Counted from the first letter of the stretch, positions 54,175-63,533 are shown. The stretch: 64,000 nucleotides of DNA from Flavobacterium sp. SM15 (GCF_022012335.1 NZ_JAKLTO010000008.1:1-64000), one strand, 5' to 3'. Numbers and translations: made by a program. Notes: generated by a model from the letters alone, not told the origin.

Positions 54175-55768
54175 TTTTCTCTTTAGTGTAACGTTCTAAC
54201 AACTGGTCTACTTCGGTTAAAATTTGGGCTTCGGTTTGTTTCTCTTTGTATAAGGTGTTCAATCTTTCGCCGTAGCGATCGCCGCCTAACATAAAATTGT
54301 ACTGTCCCGGCCCGGTTCCGATGAACCCTAATTCGGCTACATAAGGACGGCCACAACCGTTAGGACATCCGGTCATTCTTATGGAGATTTCTTCGTTTTG
54401 AAGCTGATATTTTTCCAGTATCGGTTCGATTTTGGTTACTAACTCCGGCAAATAACGTTGAGCTTCGGCAAGGGCTAACGGACAAGTTGGCAAGGCCACA
54501 CAAGCCATCGAGTTTTTACGGAGTGCGCTGTCATTTTTGTCGATTTGATGTTTTTCGAGAAGCGCATCTACTTTCGATTTATCATTTTCACGGATTTCGC
54601 CTAAAATCAAATTCTGGTTTCCTGAAAAAATGAAATTGGAGATTTTCAGTAGCGCCAGTTCGTATAAAAACTGTTTCTGATACGGTTTAATAACCCCGTG
54701 CTCCACAAACAAAGTGTAGAACCATTTGCCTTCATGGTTTTGCTGCCAACCGTAGCGGTCGTTTCGTTCAGTAAACGTATAGGGCTGTTCCGGTAACAAA
54801 TCAAAGCCTATGCGCTGTTCCAATTCTTTTTTGAAACCTTCCACGGACATTTTATCTACGGTGTACTTCAATCGGGAGAACTTACGGTCAATGCGGTTTC
54901 CGAAGTCACGTTGCACAGTAAGGATTTCGTAGACAGCTTTCAAAGTTTTCTCTTCAGAATCCGTAAAACCGATGATTGTCCCCAAACGTGCATAGGTGTT
55001 TGGGTTTCCGTGCGTAGTTGCCAAACCACCTCCAACAGCAATGTTGAACCCTTTGAGTTGGTTGTTTTCGATTACGGCAATCAGTCCGATATCGTTGGCA
55101 AACACATCAATATCATTACTTGGTGGGATCGCAATGGCAATCTTGAATTTTCGGGGCAGGTAACGGTCTTCATACAACGGATCGGCTTCTGCGGAGCGTT
55201 CGTAAATCTTTTCACCATCAATGAAAACCTCATAATACGATTGGGTTTTCGGTAACAACAAAGTCGAAATCTTATCGGCATATGCATGAATTTCGTTGTG
55301 TAATGGCGACAATTGCGGATGTGAACTCGCAATCACGTTACGGTTTACGTCGCCACAAGCCGCAATTGAGTCCAGTTTCGCTACATTAAATGCCTGAATA
55401 GTAGGGCGCAGCTGATGTTTTAGCAACCCGTGTAACTGCACCGTTTGACGCGTAGTGATTTTTAAAGTTCCGGTGCCGTATTGTTCTGAAATATCGTGGG
55501 TGGCTAACCATTGTTCGGCATTGATGGCACCACCGGGAATACGCAAACGAATCATGAAAGAGTACAGTTTGTCGAGTTTTTTCTCGGCACGCTCGGCTCT
55601 GCGGTCGCGGTCGTCCTGCACGTACATTCCGTGGAATTTTACCAAGGTTTCATCATCAGGACGCACGTTGCCTGTGTGATTGTCTAAATCAATACTTTCT
55701 TTTAAGGTGCCTCGCAAACCGTCGCTTTTGGTTTTTATGGCTTCTATAGGGGATAATTTCTCGCTCAT
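54119..55768 (-). CDS. cysI: Sulfite reductase hemoprotein subunit
   Basis: 549 residues. Reduces sulfite to sulfide with six electrons using siroheme and a 4Fe-4S cluster. Cluster cysteines: ACVALPTCPLALAEAQ (about 421 and 427) and RMTGCPNGCGRPY (about 467 and 471). Siroheme-domain features: FMIRLRIPGGAINAEQW, GTLKITTRQTVQLHG, CGDVNRNVIAS. Partner of CysJ upstream; the gap between them carries a 43-base repeat array. Confidence 0.95.
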   Translation of the reverse strand: MSEKLSPIEAIKTKSDGLRGTLKESIDLDNHTGNVRPDDETLVKFHGMYVQDDRDRRAERAEKKLDKLYSFMIRLRIPGGAINAEQWLATHDISEQYGTGTLKITTRQTVQLHGLLKHQLRPTIQAFNVAKLDSIAACGDVNRNVIASSHPQLSPLHNEIHAYADKISTLLLPKTQSYYEVFIDGEKIYERSAEADPLYEDRYLPRKFKIAIAIPPSNDIDVFANDIGLIAVIENNQLKGFNIAVGGGLATTHGNPNTYARLGTIIGFTDSEEKTLKAVYEILTVQRDFGNRIDRKFSRLKYTVDKMSVEGFKKELEQRIGFDLLPEQPYTFTERNDRYGWQQNHEGKWFYTLFVEHGVIKPYQKQFLYELALLKISNFIFSGNQNLILGEIRENDKSKVDALLEKHQIDKNDSALRKNSMACVALPTCPLALAEAQRYLPELVTKIEPILEKYQLQNEEISIRMTGCPNGCGRPYVAELGFIGTGPGQYNFMLGGDRYGERLNTLYKEKQTEAQILTEVDQLLERYTKEKNENETFGDFAFRTIINPN

Positions 55769-55785
55769 TTCTATTTTTTTAGTTA

Positions 55786-56038
55786 ATTATGTTGTCAGAC
55801 GTGTTACAATACGTTCCAAAGTACATTCACCACGTTATCTGACGTATTTTAGTACGTTATGAACACCATTTACCACGTTACCTGACGTATATTTTTCGGT
55901 TTATAATCCAATTTACCACGTTACCTGACGTATTTTTTGTGGTTCGGAACCTCTTTTACCACGTTAACTGATGTGTCCATTAAAGTTCAGAACCACATTA
56001 ACCACGTTGTCTAACGTGTCTTAACACATCTGAACCCT
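55786..56038. repeat. 43-base-period tandem array between cysJ and cysI
   Basis: ACCACGTT starts at 55829, 55872, 55915, 55958 and 56001, each exactly 43 bases apart. The core is ACCACGTTANCTGACGTAT, with ACGT on both sides of a 6-base middle. A sixth, degenerate unit starts at 55786. The last third of each unit has drifted. The array fills almost the whole 270-base gap. Confidence 0.9.
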
Positions 56039-57700
56039 TTAATAGACGTCTTTTTGATATTTTCCGTCTGATTCCAAAGCTTCCAAAACAGCTTGTGCTT
56101 CATCAATACTGATGTTTCTTTCAGCAGCGATTACTTCTAATACTGCATTCTCCACATCAATGCTCATCGGGTGCTTTTGACCACAGATGTACAATGATGC
56201 GCCGTTTTCAAGCCATTGGTTAAACTCTTTGGCTTTCTCTCGAATTCGGTCTTGTACATAAATTTTCTGCTCCTGATCGCGTGAAAAAGCGGTGTCCAGT
56301 TTGGTTAACGTTCCGGTGGTAAGCCATTCCTGAATTTCGGTTTGGTAATAAAAATCCAGTGCAAAATGCTGTTCACCAAAGAAGAGCCAGTTTTTCCCTT
56401 CAGCTCCTTCGGTATCACGATGGGCAAGGAAACTTCTGAAAGGCGCAATTCCGGTTCCCGGTCCAATTAAGATGATATCGGTATCGTTTTCAGGCAATTT
56501 GAAATTGTTGTTCTTGTGGATGTAAAACTCGATTTCGGCATCTTTTGGAAAATCCGCTAAAAACTGCGAGCACAAACCGGTTTTGGTAGCGCCGTTTATG
56601 GAAAAGGTGTTGAGGTTTGCGGTTATATGTACCAATCCATCATGGGCTGCAACATCAGAAGAAATGGAATACAAACGAGGAGCAATAGGATGGAGTAGTG
56701 CAACCACTTGTTCAAAAGTTACGTTTTCAGGCTTGCTATAGTTGTTTAGAATATCCAACAAATCGGCTTTTTCCTCCGTGATGGTAATTCCGAATATTTC
56801 TGAAAGGCTTTCGAGTGATTTTTTGCCCAATCCGCGTATATTTTTATCAAAAAGCGTTTCTTTTTCAGTTTTTTTATCAAAGAATGAAAGAATTTCAAGG
56901 ATTTCTGCTTCTGAGTTCTTCGGATAAAACCCGATTGCGTCTCCCGGCTGGTAAAACACTTCTTCATAAGGGGTAATTTCGATATGATAGGTTTGTTTGT
57001 TGGAACCTCTGTCGTTTAAAATTACTTTATGCGATACAACTCCTTTATAGTTTTTCTTTTGATTTACGGATGAGGTTGCCTGTTTTCCCGTTACTTGAGA
57101 AGTTGAGGTAGCCTTTTTAGAAAAAACTGCTTTCAAATCGGATTCCCAATTGGTTACGGTTTGGCTATAATCGACATCGGCTTTTACTAAAGGAATTAGA
57201 CGTTTGGCGCCTTTCTGTTCCAAAACTTCATCCAACAAAACTCCTGCATTACAAAACAGCGGATAGGAGGAATCGCCAAGTCCAAAAACGGCAAAGTTCA
57301 GTTTGTTTAAGTTAGTGTCAGTAGCTTTCAGTTTTTCATAAAAGCCTATCGCATTCTGAGGAAATTCACCTTCGCCTTGCGTACTGACAATGAAAAGCAC
57401 TAAGGTTTCTTTCTCTAATTTGGCAACGTCAAATTGAAAGATATCGGTAGTTTTCGCCTGAATTTTATCCTTTTTAAAATTAGCTAACAATTGGGTTGCT
57501 ACTTTTTTAGCATTTCCGGTTTCGGTTCCATAAACAATCAACGGTTTTACATTAACCGCAACAGGAACTTCTATTGGTTGTGGAACGCTGTTCTGATTTG
57601 CTAAAAAACCCGCCAGATAGCCTTTGGTCCAGATGATTTCGTCTTTGGTAGACTGCTGCACGAGTTGTTGCAACAGCGTTAGTTTGGTTTCAGATAGCAT
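56039..57700 (-). CDS. cysJ: Sulfite reductase flavoprotein subunit (diflavin reductase)
   Basis: 553 residues from ATG 57700 (MLSETKLTLLQQL), chosen over an upstream ATG at 57739 that overlaps cobA by 50 bases. Flavodoxin domain (about 50-200) with YGTETGNAKKVA and VFGLGDSSYPLFCNAG; FAD/connection domain with RLYSISSD (the RxYS motif); NADP domain with LIGPGTGIAPFRSFLAHR and YICGQKHPM, ending in the usual GKYQKDVY. Passes electrons from NADPH to CysI. The start overlaps the cobA stop by 11 bases. Confidence 0.95.
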   Translation of the reverse strand: MLSETKLTLLQQLVQQSTKDEIIWTKGYLAGFLANQNSVPQPIEVPVAVNVKPLIVYGTETGNAKKVATQLLANFKKDKIQAKTTDIFQFDVAKLEKETLVLFIVSTQGEGEFPQNAIGFYEKLKATDTNLNKLNFAVFGLGDSSYPLFCNAGVLLDEVLEQKGAKRLIPLVKADVDYSQTVTNWESDLKAVFSKKATSTSQVTGKQATSSVNQKKNYKGVVSHKVILNDRGSNKQTYHIEITPYEEVFYQPGDAIGFYPKNSEAEILEILSFFDKKTEKETLFDKNIRGLGKKSLESLSEIFGITITEEKADLLDILNNYSKPENVTFEQVVALLHPIAPRLYSISSDVAAHDGLVHITANLNTFSINGATKTGLCSQFLADFPKDAEIEFYIHKNNNFKLPENDTDIILIGPGTGIAPFRSFLAHRDTEGAEGKNWLFFGEQHFALDFYYQTEIQEWLTTGTLTKLDTAFSRDQEQKIYVQDRIREKAKEFNQWLENGASLYICGQKHPMSIDVENAVLEVIAAERNISIDEAQAVLEALESDGKYQKDVY

Positions 57701-58505
57701 TTTGAAAAATGGTTTTATGGTTATCAAAATAGGAGGCAACCGTTGCGTTTTCGTTTACCCATGCGAATTCCTGATGCAGGTTCACTACCTTACCAATAAT
57801 TATCAGTGTAGGGACGTATTCGAACTCCGGAAGTGCCTGTGTTTTCAACTCCTCAAAAGAGAAGACTCTGGTTTTCTGGTTCGGGGTTGTAGCCTGTTGC
57901 ACGACCGCCAAACCTTTGGAAGTACTGATACCGTTTTCCAACAGGGTTTGGGTTAGAGCTTCCAATCGTTGCCCGCTCATGTAAAACACTAAAGTATCGC
58001 TGGTGGTTGCCCAATCGTTCCACTGGCTCGGCGCTACGGTTTTCAAATCGTATAAGGTTAAAAAGCGAACACCTCGGGAATGTTCCCTAGCAGTAAGCGG
58101 AATTCCGGTATAGGAAGCTGCACCAAACGCCGCCGAGATTCCGGGGATGATTTCGTACGCTATTTTATTGGCTTTCAAGACCTGCAATTCGTCCAGAATA
58201 TTAGAAAACAGCATGGAATCCCCACCTTTTAAACGCAATACCAGTTTGCCCAATAAAGCAAATTCCACCATCAGTTCGTTGATGTCTTCCTGCGGTGTAT
58301 GAATGCCTTTGGAGCATTGCTTTCCCACATAAATTACCGTTGCTTCTTTGCTGGCATATTCTTCGATTAGTTCCGGTGAAACCAAGCGATCGGTTAAGAT
58401 CACCTCGGCGGTTTGCAGATACTTCAGCGCTTTAAGGCTAATCAGTTCAGGATCACCCGGTCCGGCGCCTGCCAGTATCACTTTTCCTTTATTTAATAAC
58501 TTCAT
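57690..58505 (-). CDS. cobA: Uroporphyrinogen-III C-methyltransferase
   Basis: 271 residues. SAM-dependent methylation giving precorrin-2, first step to siroheme. Motifs: GKVILAGAGPGDPELISLKALKYLQTAEVILTDRLV at the N terminus, VLRLKGGDSMLF, EIIPGISAAFGAASYTGIPLTARE. Single-function form (no CysG N domain); the next step is in the SirC/TSUP fusion at the end of the operon. The 78-base gap before it holds no clear signal. Confidence 0.95.
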   Translation of the reverse strand: MKLLNKGKVILAGAGPGDPELISLKALKYLQTAEVILTDRLVSPELIEEYASKEATVIYVGKQCSKGIHTPQEDINELMVEFALLGKLVLRLKGGDSMLFSNILDELQVLKANKIAYEIIPGISAAFGAASYTGIPLTAREHSRGVRFLTLYDLKTVAPSQWNDWATTSDTLVFYMSGQRLEALTQTLLENGISTSKGLAVVQQATTPNQKTRVFSFEELKTQALPEFEYVPTLIIIGKVVNLHQEFAWVNENATVASYFDNHKTIFQNAI

Positions 58506-58583
58506 CTCTTTTTATTTTTAGGCGTGAGAATCCCTGGCTCGCTTGAAAAAGCAAGGAAAATCAGGCAGTTTGTAAGTTGGTTT

Positions 58584-59495
58584 TTAGAACAGTCCTTCTA
58601 TGGAAAGATAGCGTTCCCCAGTGTCGTAATTGAAGGTAAGAACGTTGGCCCCGTCTGGGATCTCTTTAATTTTTTTAGCTACGGCTGATAAAGAAGCTCC
58701 GGTGGAAATTCCAACCAAGATACCTTCTTCTTTGGCAATGTTTCTTGCGTTTTCAAAGGCTTCGTCGCGTCCTACCTGAATCACTTCATCAATTAAATCG
58801 TTTCCGTAAATGGATGGGATAAAGCCTGCACCAATCCCTTGTAACGGGTGTGGGGAAGGAGCGCCACCACTTAAAACGGGCGATAATTCCGGTTCAACAG
58901 CAATTACTTTTAGGTTCGGGAATTTGTCTTTCAGAACTTTCGCCGTTCCGGTGATGTGACCGCCGGTTCCTACGCCTGTAATCAGATAGTCCAATCCTTC
59001 GGGAAAATCTGCGATGATTTCCTGAGCGGTGGTACGCTCGTGTACTTCCACATTCGCGGGGTTGTCAAACTGTTGTGGCGACCAGGCGTTAGGGATTTGG
59101 CTTACCAGTTCGTTGGCTTTTTCGATTGCACCTTTCATCCCTTTTTCTCTTGGGGTCAATTCAAATTGTGCTCCGTAGATTTCCATTAGTTTTCTGCGCT
59201 CTACACTCATCGATTCCGGCATAACCAATATTACTTTATAGCCTTTAACCGCAGCTACTAAAGCTAATCCGATGCCCGTGTTTCCTGAGGTTGGTTCTAT
59301 AATGACACTGTCTGGTTTTAGGATTCCCTTCTGCTCGGCATCTTCTATCATCGCTAAGGCAATGCGGTCTTTGATACTGCTTCCCGGATTGGATTTTTCC
59401 AGTTTGATCCACACGTTTTTATTTGCTCCAAAGAGCTTGTTTATTTTTACTACCGGTGTGTTTCCGATGGTTTCTAAAATGGTTGTTGCTTTCAT
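58584..59495 (-). CDS. cysK: Cysteine synthase A (O-acetylserine sulfhydrylase)
   Basis: 303 residues. PLP Lys 42 in [28 protein letters not shown] for the acyl-Ser loop, [13 protein letters not shown] for PLP phosphate, and [11 protein letters not shown]. Makes cysteine from O-acetylserine and sulfide. Its start region is copied three times in the repeats in the gap before it. Confidence 0.96.
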   Translation of the reverse strand: MKATTILETIGNTPVVKINKLFGANKNVWIKLEKSNPGSSIKDRIALAMIEDAEQKGILKPDSVIIEPTSGNTGIGLALVAAVKGYKVILVMPESMSVERRKLMEIYGAQFELTPREKGMKGAIEKANELVSQIPNAWSPQQFDNPANVEVHERTTAQEIIADFPEGLDYLITGVGTGGHITGTAKVLKDKFPNLKVIAVEPELSPVLSGGAPSPHPLQGIGAGFIPSIYGNDLIDEVIQVGRDEAFENARNIAKEEGILVGISTGASLSAVAKKIKEIPDGANVLTFNYDTGERYLSIEGLF

Positions 59496-59518
59496 CTCAC
59501 TAAGTTTTATTTGTTGTT

Positions 59519-59713
59519 GGTGTTCGATGCTGTTCGCCTGACGGCTCGAGTCATCTTATTAAGTTTATATTTGTTATAGGTATTCGATGCTGTTCGCCTT
59601 GCAGGCTCGAGTCATCTTATTTAGTTTAATTGATGTGCCTTCGAGGGCCTCAGGCACCGATTGGTGTTTGATGCTGTTCGTTTTTCAGGCTCGAGTCATG
59701 TTTATTGTGTTTA
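59519..59713. repeat. Three diverged copies of a ~60-base repeat before cysK
   Basis: Copies at 59519-59567, 59579-59628 and 59663-59713 share TTCGATGCTGTTCG and GGCTCGAGTCAT. On the transcribed minus strand each carries ATGACTCGAGCC; copies 1 and 2 precede it with AACTTAATAAG or AACTAAATAAG, while copy 3 has a diverged AACACAATAAAC. Copies 1 and 2 resemble the cysK start AACTTAGTGAGATG. Spacing is 60 bases, and 84 between copies 2 and 3, where a REP-like hairpin sits. Confidence 0.85.
59635..59657. repeat. REP-like hairpin, copy 4
   Basis: GTGCCT-TCGAGGGCCTC-AGGCAC. Compared with the other copies both arms changed together (GTGGCT/AGCCAC to GTGCCT/AGGCAC). Confidence 0.75.
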
Positions 59714-59720
59714 GTACTTT

Positions 59721-60536
59721 TTATATAACAAAATTCAACGGTTCGGGAAATTTTGCTTTGCTCTTGATAATAATTTCACTTTTATGATACACTAACGATT
59801 GTTCTGGTACTGAATTGGTAATCCAAACGTTTCCTCCAATTACGGAATCATCTCCAATAGTTGTTTGTCCTCCTAAAATCGTGGCATTGGCGTAAATGGT
59901 TACATTGTTTCCGATGCTCGGATGACGTTTGATTTCGGCTTTGTCTTTGCTTACCGTTAATGCTCCTAGAGTTACTCCCTGATAGATTTTTACATCATTT
60001 CCAATTACCGAAGTTTCTCCAATTACGATGCCTGTGCCATGATCGATAAAGAATCGTTCGCCAATTACTGCTCCCGGATGAATGTCGATGCCTGTTTTGC
60101 TGTGCACGTATTCCGATATCAATCGCGGTAGTATTGGAACCTTATTTATCCAAAGCTCGTGCGAGAGTCGGTAGACTGTTATAGCAAAAAAACCAGGATA
60201 GGCGATGAGCACTTCGTCTATGGATTGGGCTGCCGGATCGAATTCGAAAACGGCTTCCAAATCATTTTGCAATTGTTGGCGGATGCTCGGCAATCGGTTG
60301 AAAAAAGTACTGGTTATTGTTTTAGGATTTTCAGTATCGGTAAGAACGTTTTGTAACAATGTATTTAGTTGAGCTTTGAGTGTTTTCTCTTTGTCAATAA
60401 AAACCTCAAGGTTATCGTAAGTTTCCCCAATTGAGAATAACCAGTGAAAAATCGCTTCCGTCCAGGCTTCCGTTTTGGTTTTGTCGGGGAGCTTTTTGAT
60501 TTTTCGTTTGTTTTGATGGAAGATCGGATGTGTCAT
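59721..60536 (-). CDS. cysE: Serine O-acetyltransferase
   Basis: 271 residues. N-terminal helical domain, then left-handed beta-helix hexapeptides: DIHPGAVIGERFFIDHGTGIVIGETSVIGNDVKIYQGVTLGAL, SIGNNVTIYANATILGGQTTIGDDSVIGGNVWI. Catalytic His in IDHGTG. Long N-terminal domain fits the EpsC-like branch common in Bacteroidota. Its start is 1 base after the cysN stop region, so they are coupled. Confidence 0.93.
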   Translation of the reverse strand: MTHPIFHQNKRKIKKLPDKTKTEAWTEAIFHWLFSIGETYDNLEVFIDKEKTLKAQLNTLLQNVLTDTENPKTITSTFFNRLPSIRQQLQNDLEAVFEFDPAAQSIDEVLIAYPGFFAITVYRLSHELWINKVPILPRLISEYVHSKTGIDIHPGAVIGERFFIDHGTGIVIGETSVIGNDVKIYQGVTLGALTVSKDKAEIKRHPSIGNNVTIYANATILGGQTTIGDDSVIGGNVWITNSVPEQSLVYHKSEIIIKSKAKFPEPLNFVI

Positions 60537-60537
60537 C

Positions 60538-61770
60538 TTATAAAAACATTAAAGCGCCCACGGTGTTAAAAGTGGTTTCGTCAATTAAAATGGCGTTCCC
60601 GTTTTTGGAATTCTCTTCAAAAGCATCGAAAAACAACGGTTGATTGGTACGCAAAGAAACCTGTCCGATGTCGTTAAGCCTGATTTCATCGGAACCACTG
60701 AATTCCCAATTGTTGATGTCCCACTTTTGGTCTATGGATTCTATTTTTACGCGCACCGCTTTAAAACGATGTTGCAGTAAATACGTTTTCCCGATTTGCA
60801 ATGAACTGTTGTCCAACCAGCTTACCCATGTTTTCAGCGTGTTGGAGCTTTTCGGTAGTTCATCGGTTTTTACGATGCTGTCCCCGCGGCTGATGTCGAT
60901 GTTGTGTGCCAAATGCAAAACGATGTTCTCTCCCGCAATCGCTTTTTCTAGTTCCTGCTGATGCTTTTCAATTTTCGTGATGGTCGATGCAATACCAGAA
61001 GGGAGGATAGTTACGGAATCGCCTACCTGATAACTTCCGCTTAGTACCTGACCCGCATAGCCTCTATAGTCATGGTTTTCTTCATTTTTGGGACGGATAA
61101 CCCATTGCACCTGAAAACGGGAAGCCAGATTTTCTTTGGTAGAAATTTCGATATGTTCCAACGTGCTTAACAGTGTGTCGCCTTCAAACCAAGGAGTGTT
61201 ATTGGATTTTTCCACAATGTTGTCGCCCACCAGTGCACTAACCGGAATATAGGCGATCTCGTCATAATTCAGGTTGGTTTTAATAGAATCAAAAGCGTTT
61301 TTGATGTCGTTGAAAATCGTTTCGGAATAGTCCACCAAATCGATTTTGTTAATGGCAACTACCGCTTTTTTAATTCCCATTAAGGAGCCGATGGAAGCAT
61401 GTCTTTTGGTTTGGATGGTAATCCCTTTTCGGGCATCGACTAAAAGAATAATCAAATCGGAATTGGAAGCTCCGGTAATCATGTTGCGCGTATATTGCTC
61501 ATGTCCAGGAGCATCGGCAATGATGAATTTTCGTTTCTTGGTAGAGAAATATTTATAGGCCACATCGATGGTAATACCTTGTTCGCGCTCGGCACGTAAA
61601 CCGTCTGTGATTAAGGACAAATCGATGGTTACGCCTTCCTGTTTGGTTTGTTGCTGTAAAACACCTAATTGATCGGTGTGAATACTGTCGGAATCGTAAA
61701 GCAAACGACCGATTAGCGTGCTTTTGCCGTCGTCTACATTTCCTGCGGTTATGAATTTTAAGGTGTTCAT
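60538..61770 (-). CDS. cysN: Sulfate adenylyltransferase subunit 1 (GTPase)
   Basis: 410 residues, EF-Tu-like. G1 GNVDDGKSTLIGRLL (10-24), G3 DAPGHEQY, G4 NKIDLVD, then beta-barrel domains. Drives APS formation with CysD by GTP hydrolysis. It has no C-terminal APS kinase domain (CysC), which fits direct use of APS by CysH. Confidence 0.95.
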   Translation of the reverse strand: MNTLKFITAGNVDDGKSTLIGRLLYDSDSIHTDQLGVLQQQTKQEGVTIDLSLITDGLRAEREQGITIDVAYKYFSTKKRKFIIADAPGHEQYTRNMITGASNSDLIILLVDARKGITIQTKRHASIGSLMGIKKAVVAINKIDLVDYSETIFNDIKNAFDSIKTNLNYDEIAYIPVSALVGDNIVEKSNNTPWFEGDTLLSTLEHIEISTKENLASRFQVQWVIRPKNEENHDYRGYAGQVLSGSYQVGDSVTILPSGIASTITKIEKHQQELEKAIAGENIVLHLAHNIDISRGDSIVKTDELPKSSNTLKTWVSWLDNSSLQIGKTYLLQHRFKAVRVKIESIDQKWDINNWEFSGSDEIRLNDIGQVSLRTNQPLFFDAFEENSKNGNAILIDETTFNTVGALMFL

Positions 61771-61773
61771 TTT

Positions 61774-61815
61774 GAGTTATGAATTATAAGTTATGAGTTA
61801 TGAGTTATGAGTTAT
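61774..61815. repeat. Six 7-base tandem repeats before cysN
   Basis: GAGTTAT repeated six times (second and third copies one base off each) fills the cysD-cysN gap right up to the start codon of cysN, taking the place where a ribosome would bind. Confidence 0.9.
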
Positions 61816-61824
61816 GATTGTGCG

Positions 61825-62727
61825 TTAAAAATACCCTTGTTTCTTGCGGTCTTCCATGGCTGCTTCGGAGAGTTGGTCGTCCAGTCGGGTTTGCCCGCGT
61901 TCGCTGATTCGGGTTTGGATGATGTCGTTGATGATGTCCTGAATGGTTGCCGCTTCAGAAGGGACAGCCGCCGTACAGGTCATGTCGCCCACGGTTCGGT
62001 AGCGTACTTTTTCCACCACGACTTCATCAGTTGGTAAAGGTTGAATAAACTCGGAAGTGGCAACTAATTTGTCCTGATGTACAATGCATTCTCTGTCGTG
62101 TGCGAAGTACAGGCTCGGCAGTTCGATATTGTTTTGTTTGATGTAATTCCAAACGTCTAATTCCGTCCAGTTGCTGATAGGAAATACCCGAACGTTGTGT
62201 CCTTTCTCGATTTTACCGTTTAAGATGTCCCACAATTCAGGACGCTGTAACTTAGGATCCCATTGTCCGAAATCGTCCCGAACAGAGAATATGCGCTCTT
62301 TGGCTCTGGCTTTTTCCTCGTCACGACGCGCTCCGCCAATGCAGGCATCAAATTCATTTTCCTGAATAGCATCCAAAAGGGCATAGGTTTGCAATGCATT
62401 TCTGGAAGGAAAACGACCTTGAGTTTCTTTCAGGTTGTACTTCTTGATGCTGTCTTCCACCGAAGCGACAATCAGTTTTTCGCCTATCTTATCCGCTAAA
62501 TAATCTCTGAAAGCAAGTGCTTCCGGAAAGTTGTGTCCAGTGTCTACATGTACTAAAGGAAACGGAAACTTCCCCGGACGAAATGCTTTTAATGCTAAAT
62601 GCACCAGTACTATGGAGTCTTTTCCTCCTGAGAAAAGCAGCGCCGGTTTCTCGAACTGTGCCGCCGTTTCACGAAGAATGTAAATTGCTTCGTCTTCTAA
62701 TTGTTTTAAATAATTTGTTGTGCTCAT
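61825..62727 (-). CDS. cysD: Sulfate adenylyltransferase subunit 2
   Basis: 300 residues. PP-loop SGGKDS (33-38) binds ATP; ISNWTELDVWNYI and RYRTVGDMTCTAAVPS follow; the chain ends in KKQGYF, the usual C terminus. Activates sulfate to APS with CysN. 34 bases after cysH. Confidence 0.96.
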   Translation of the reverse strand: MSTTNYLKQLEDEAIYILRETAAQFEKPALLFSGGKDSIVLVHLALKAFRPGKFPFPLVHVDTGHNFPEALAFRDYLADKIGEKLIVASVEDSIKKYNLKETQGRFPSRNALQTYALLDAIQENEFDACIGGARRDEEKARAKERIFSVRDDFGQWDPKLQRPELWDILNGKIEKGHNVRVFPISNWTELDVWNYIKQNNIELPSLYFAHDRECIVHQDKLVATSEFIQPLPTDEVVVEKVRYRTVGDMTCTAAVPSEAATIQDIINDIIQTRISERGQTRLDDQLSEAAMEDRKKQGYF

Positions 62728-62761
62728 ATCTTTTCTGTTTTTATTTTCTGTTTTCTAAATT

Positions 62762-63457
62762 CTACTTATGTAACCCGCATTCTTTCTTGGAAGTATCTTC
62801 CCACCACCAACGTCCGGCTCTGAAATCCTCCCCTGCTTTCACCGCTCGGGTACAAGGGGCACAACCGATGCTGATAAAACCCTGATCGTGTAAAACGTTG
62901 TACGGGATTCCTTTTTGGTTGACCACTGCTTTCACTTGTTCGGTAGTCCAATGCAATAGCGGGTTGTATTTGTACAGCTGATACTGTTCGTCCCATTCCA
63001 GTACCTGCAACTCATTGCGGTTAGGGGAGTGCTCGGCTCTTAAACCAGTAATCCAAACGGTTGCGCCCTGTAAGGCTCTTTGCAGCGGTTCTACTTTGCG
63101 AAGGTGACAGCACTGTTTGCGCAGTTCCAAACTTTCGTAAAAAGGATTGATTCCGTTGGTATTGACAAACTCCTCAAGGCTGTTAGCGGCAGGATAGTAG
63201 GCCTTAATTTTTCGGTTGTACTGCAATTGTGTTTTGTCCCAAACTGCATACGTTTCAGCAAACAAGCGCCCCGTATCAAGCGTGAAAACCTCAATGTTTT
63301 CAAGTTTTTGAGAGAAGATAGCATCGGTAATGAGCTGGTCTTCAATCCCGAAACTAGAGGAGAACACAAGCTTTCCGTCTACCTTTTCTGAGAGGAAATT
63401 CAGGTTCTCGCTCAGGTTGTTATTTTCGGTTAATTGGTTAATAATTTCAGTAGTCAT
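62762..63457 (-). CDS. cysH: Adenylylsulfate reductase, 4Fe-4S APS type
   Basis: 231 residues. PP-loop-like region SSSFGIEDQLITDAI; cluster cysteines C116-C117 (QCCHLRKVEPL) and C199/C202 (IGCAPCT); catalytic C227 in KKECGLHK. The two extra Cys pairs mark the APS-type enzyme, distinct from E. coli PAPS reductase. It reduces APS to sulfite and AMP with thioredoxin or glutaredoxin. First enzyme gene after two attenuators. Confidence 0.93.
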   Translation of the reverse strand: MTTEIINQLTENNNLSENLNFLSEKVDGKLVFSSSFGIEDQLITDAIFSQKLENIEVFTLDTGRLFAETYAVWDKTQLQYNRKIKAYYPAANSLEEFVNTNGINPFYESLELRKQCCHLRKVEPLQRALQGATVWITGLRAEHSPNRNELQVLEWDEQYQLYKYNPLLHWTTEQVKAVVNQKGIPYNVLHDQGFISIGCAPCTRAVKAGEDFRAGRWWWEDTSKKECGLHK

Positions 63458-63483
63458 CAGGTAAATAATTTAACAGTTGGAAA

Positions 63484-63513
63484 TAAAAAAAGCCCCTTGA
63501 AATCAAGAGGCTT
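63484..63513 (-). terminator. Attenuator terminator 2, before cysH
   Basis: Minus strand AAGCCTCTTGA-TT-TCAAGGGGCTT, 11 bp with one G-U pair, then a T run. The left arm can pair instead with CAAGGGGC at 63558-63565 in the leader ORF. Confidence 0.85.
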
Positions 63514-63533
63514 ACGTTTTTAAATACTATTGG

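Noticed and set aside
55786..56038. Possible CRISPR array
   Set aside because: Units drift across their whole second half, spacers are not unique inserts between constant repeats, and there are no cas genes.
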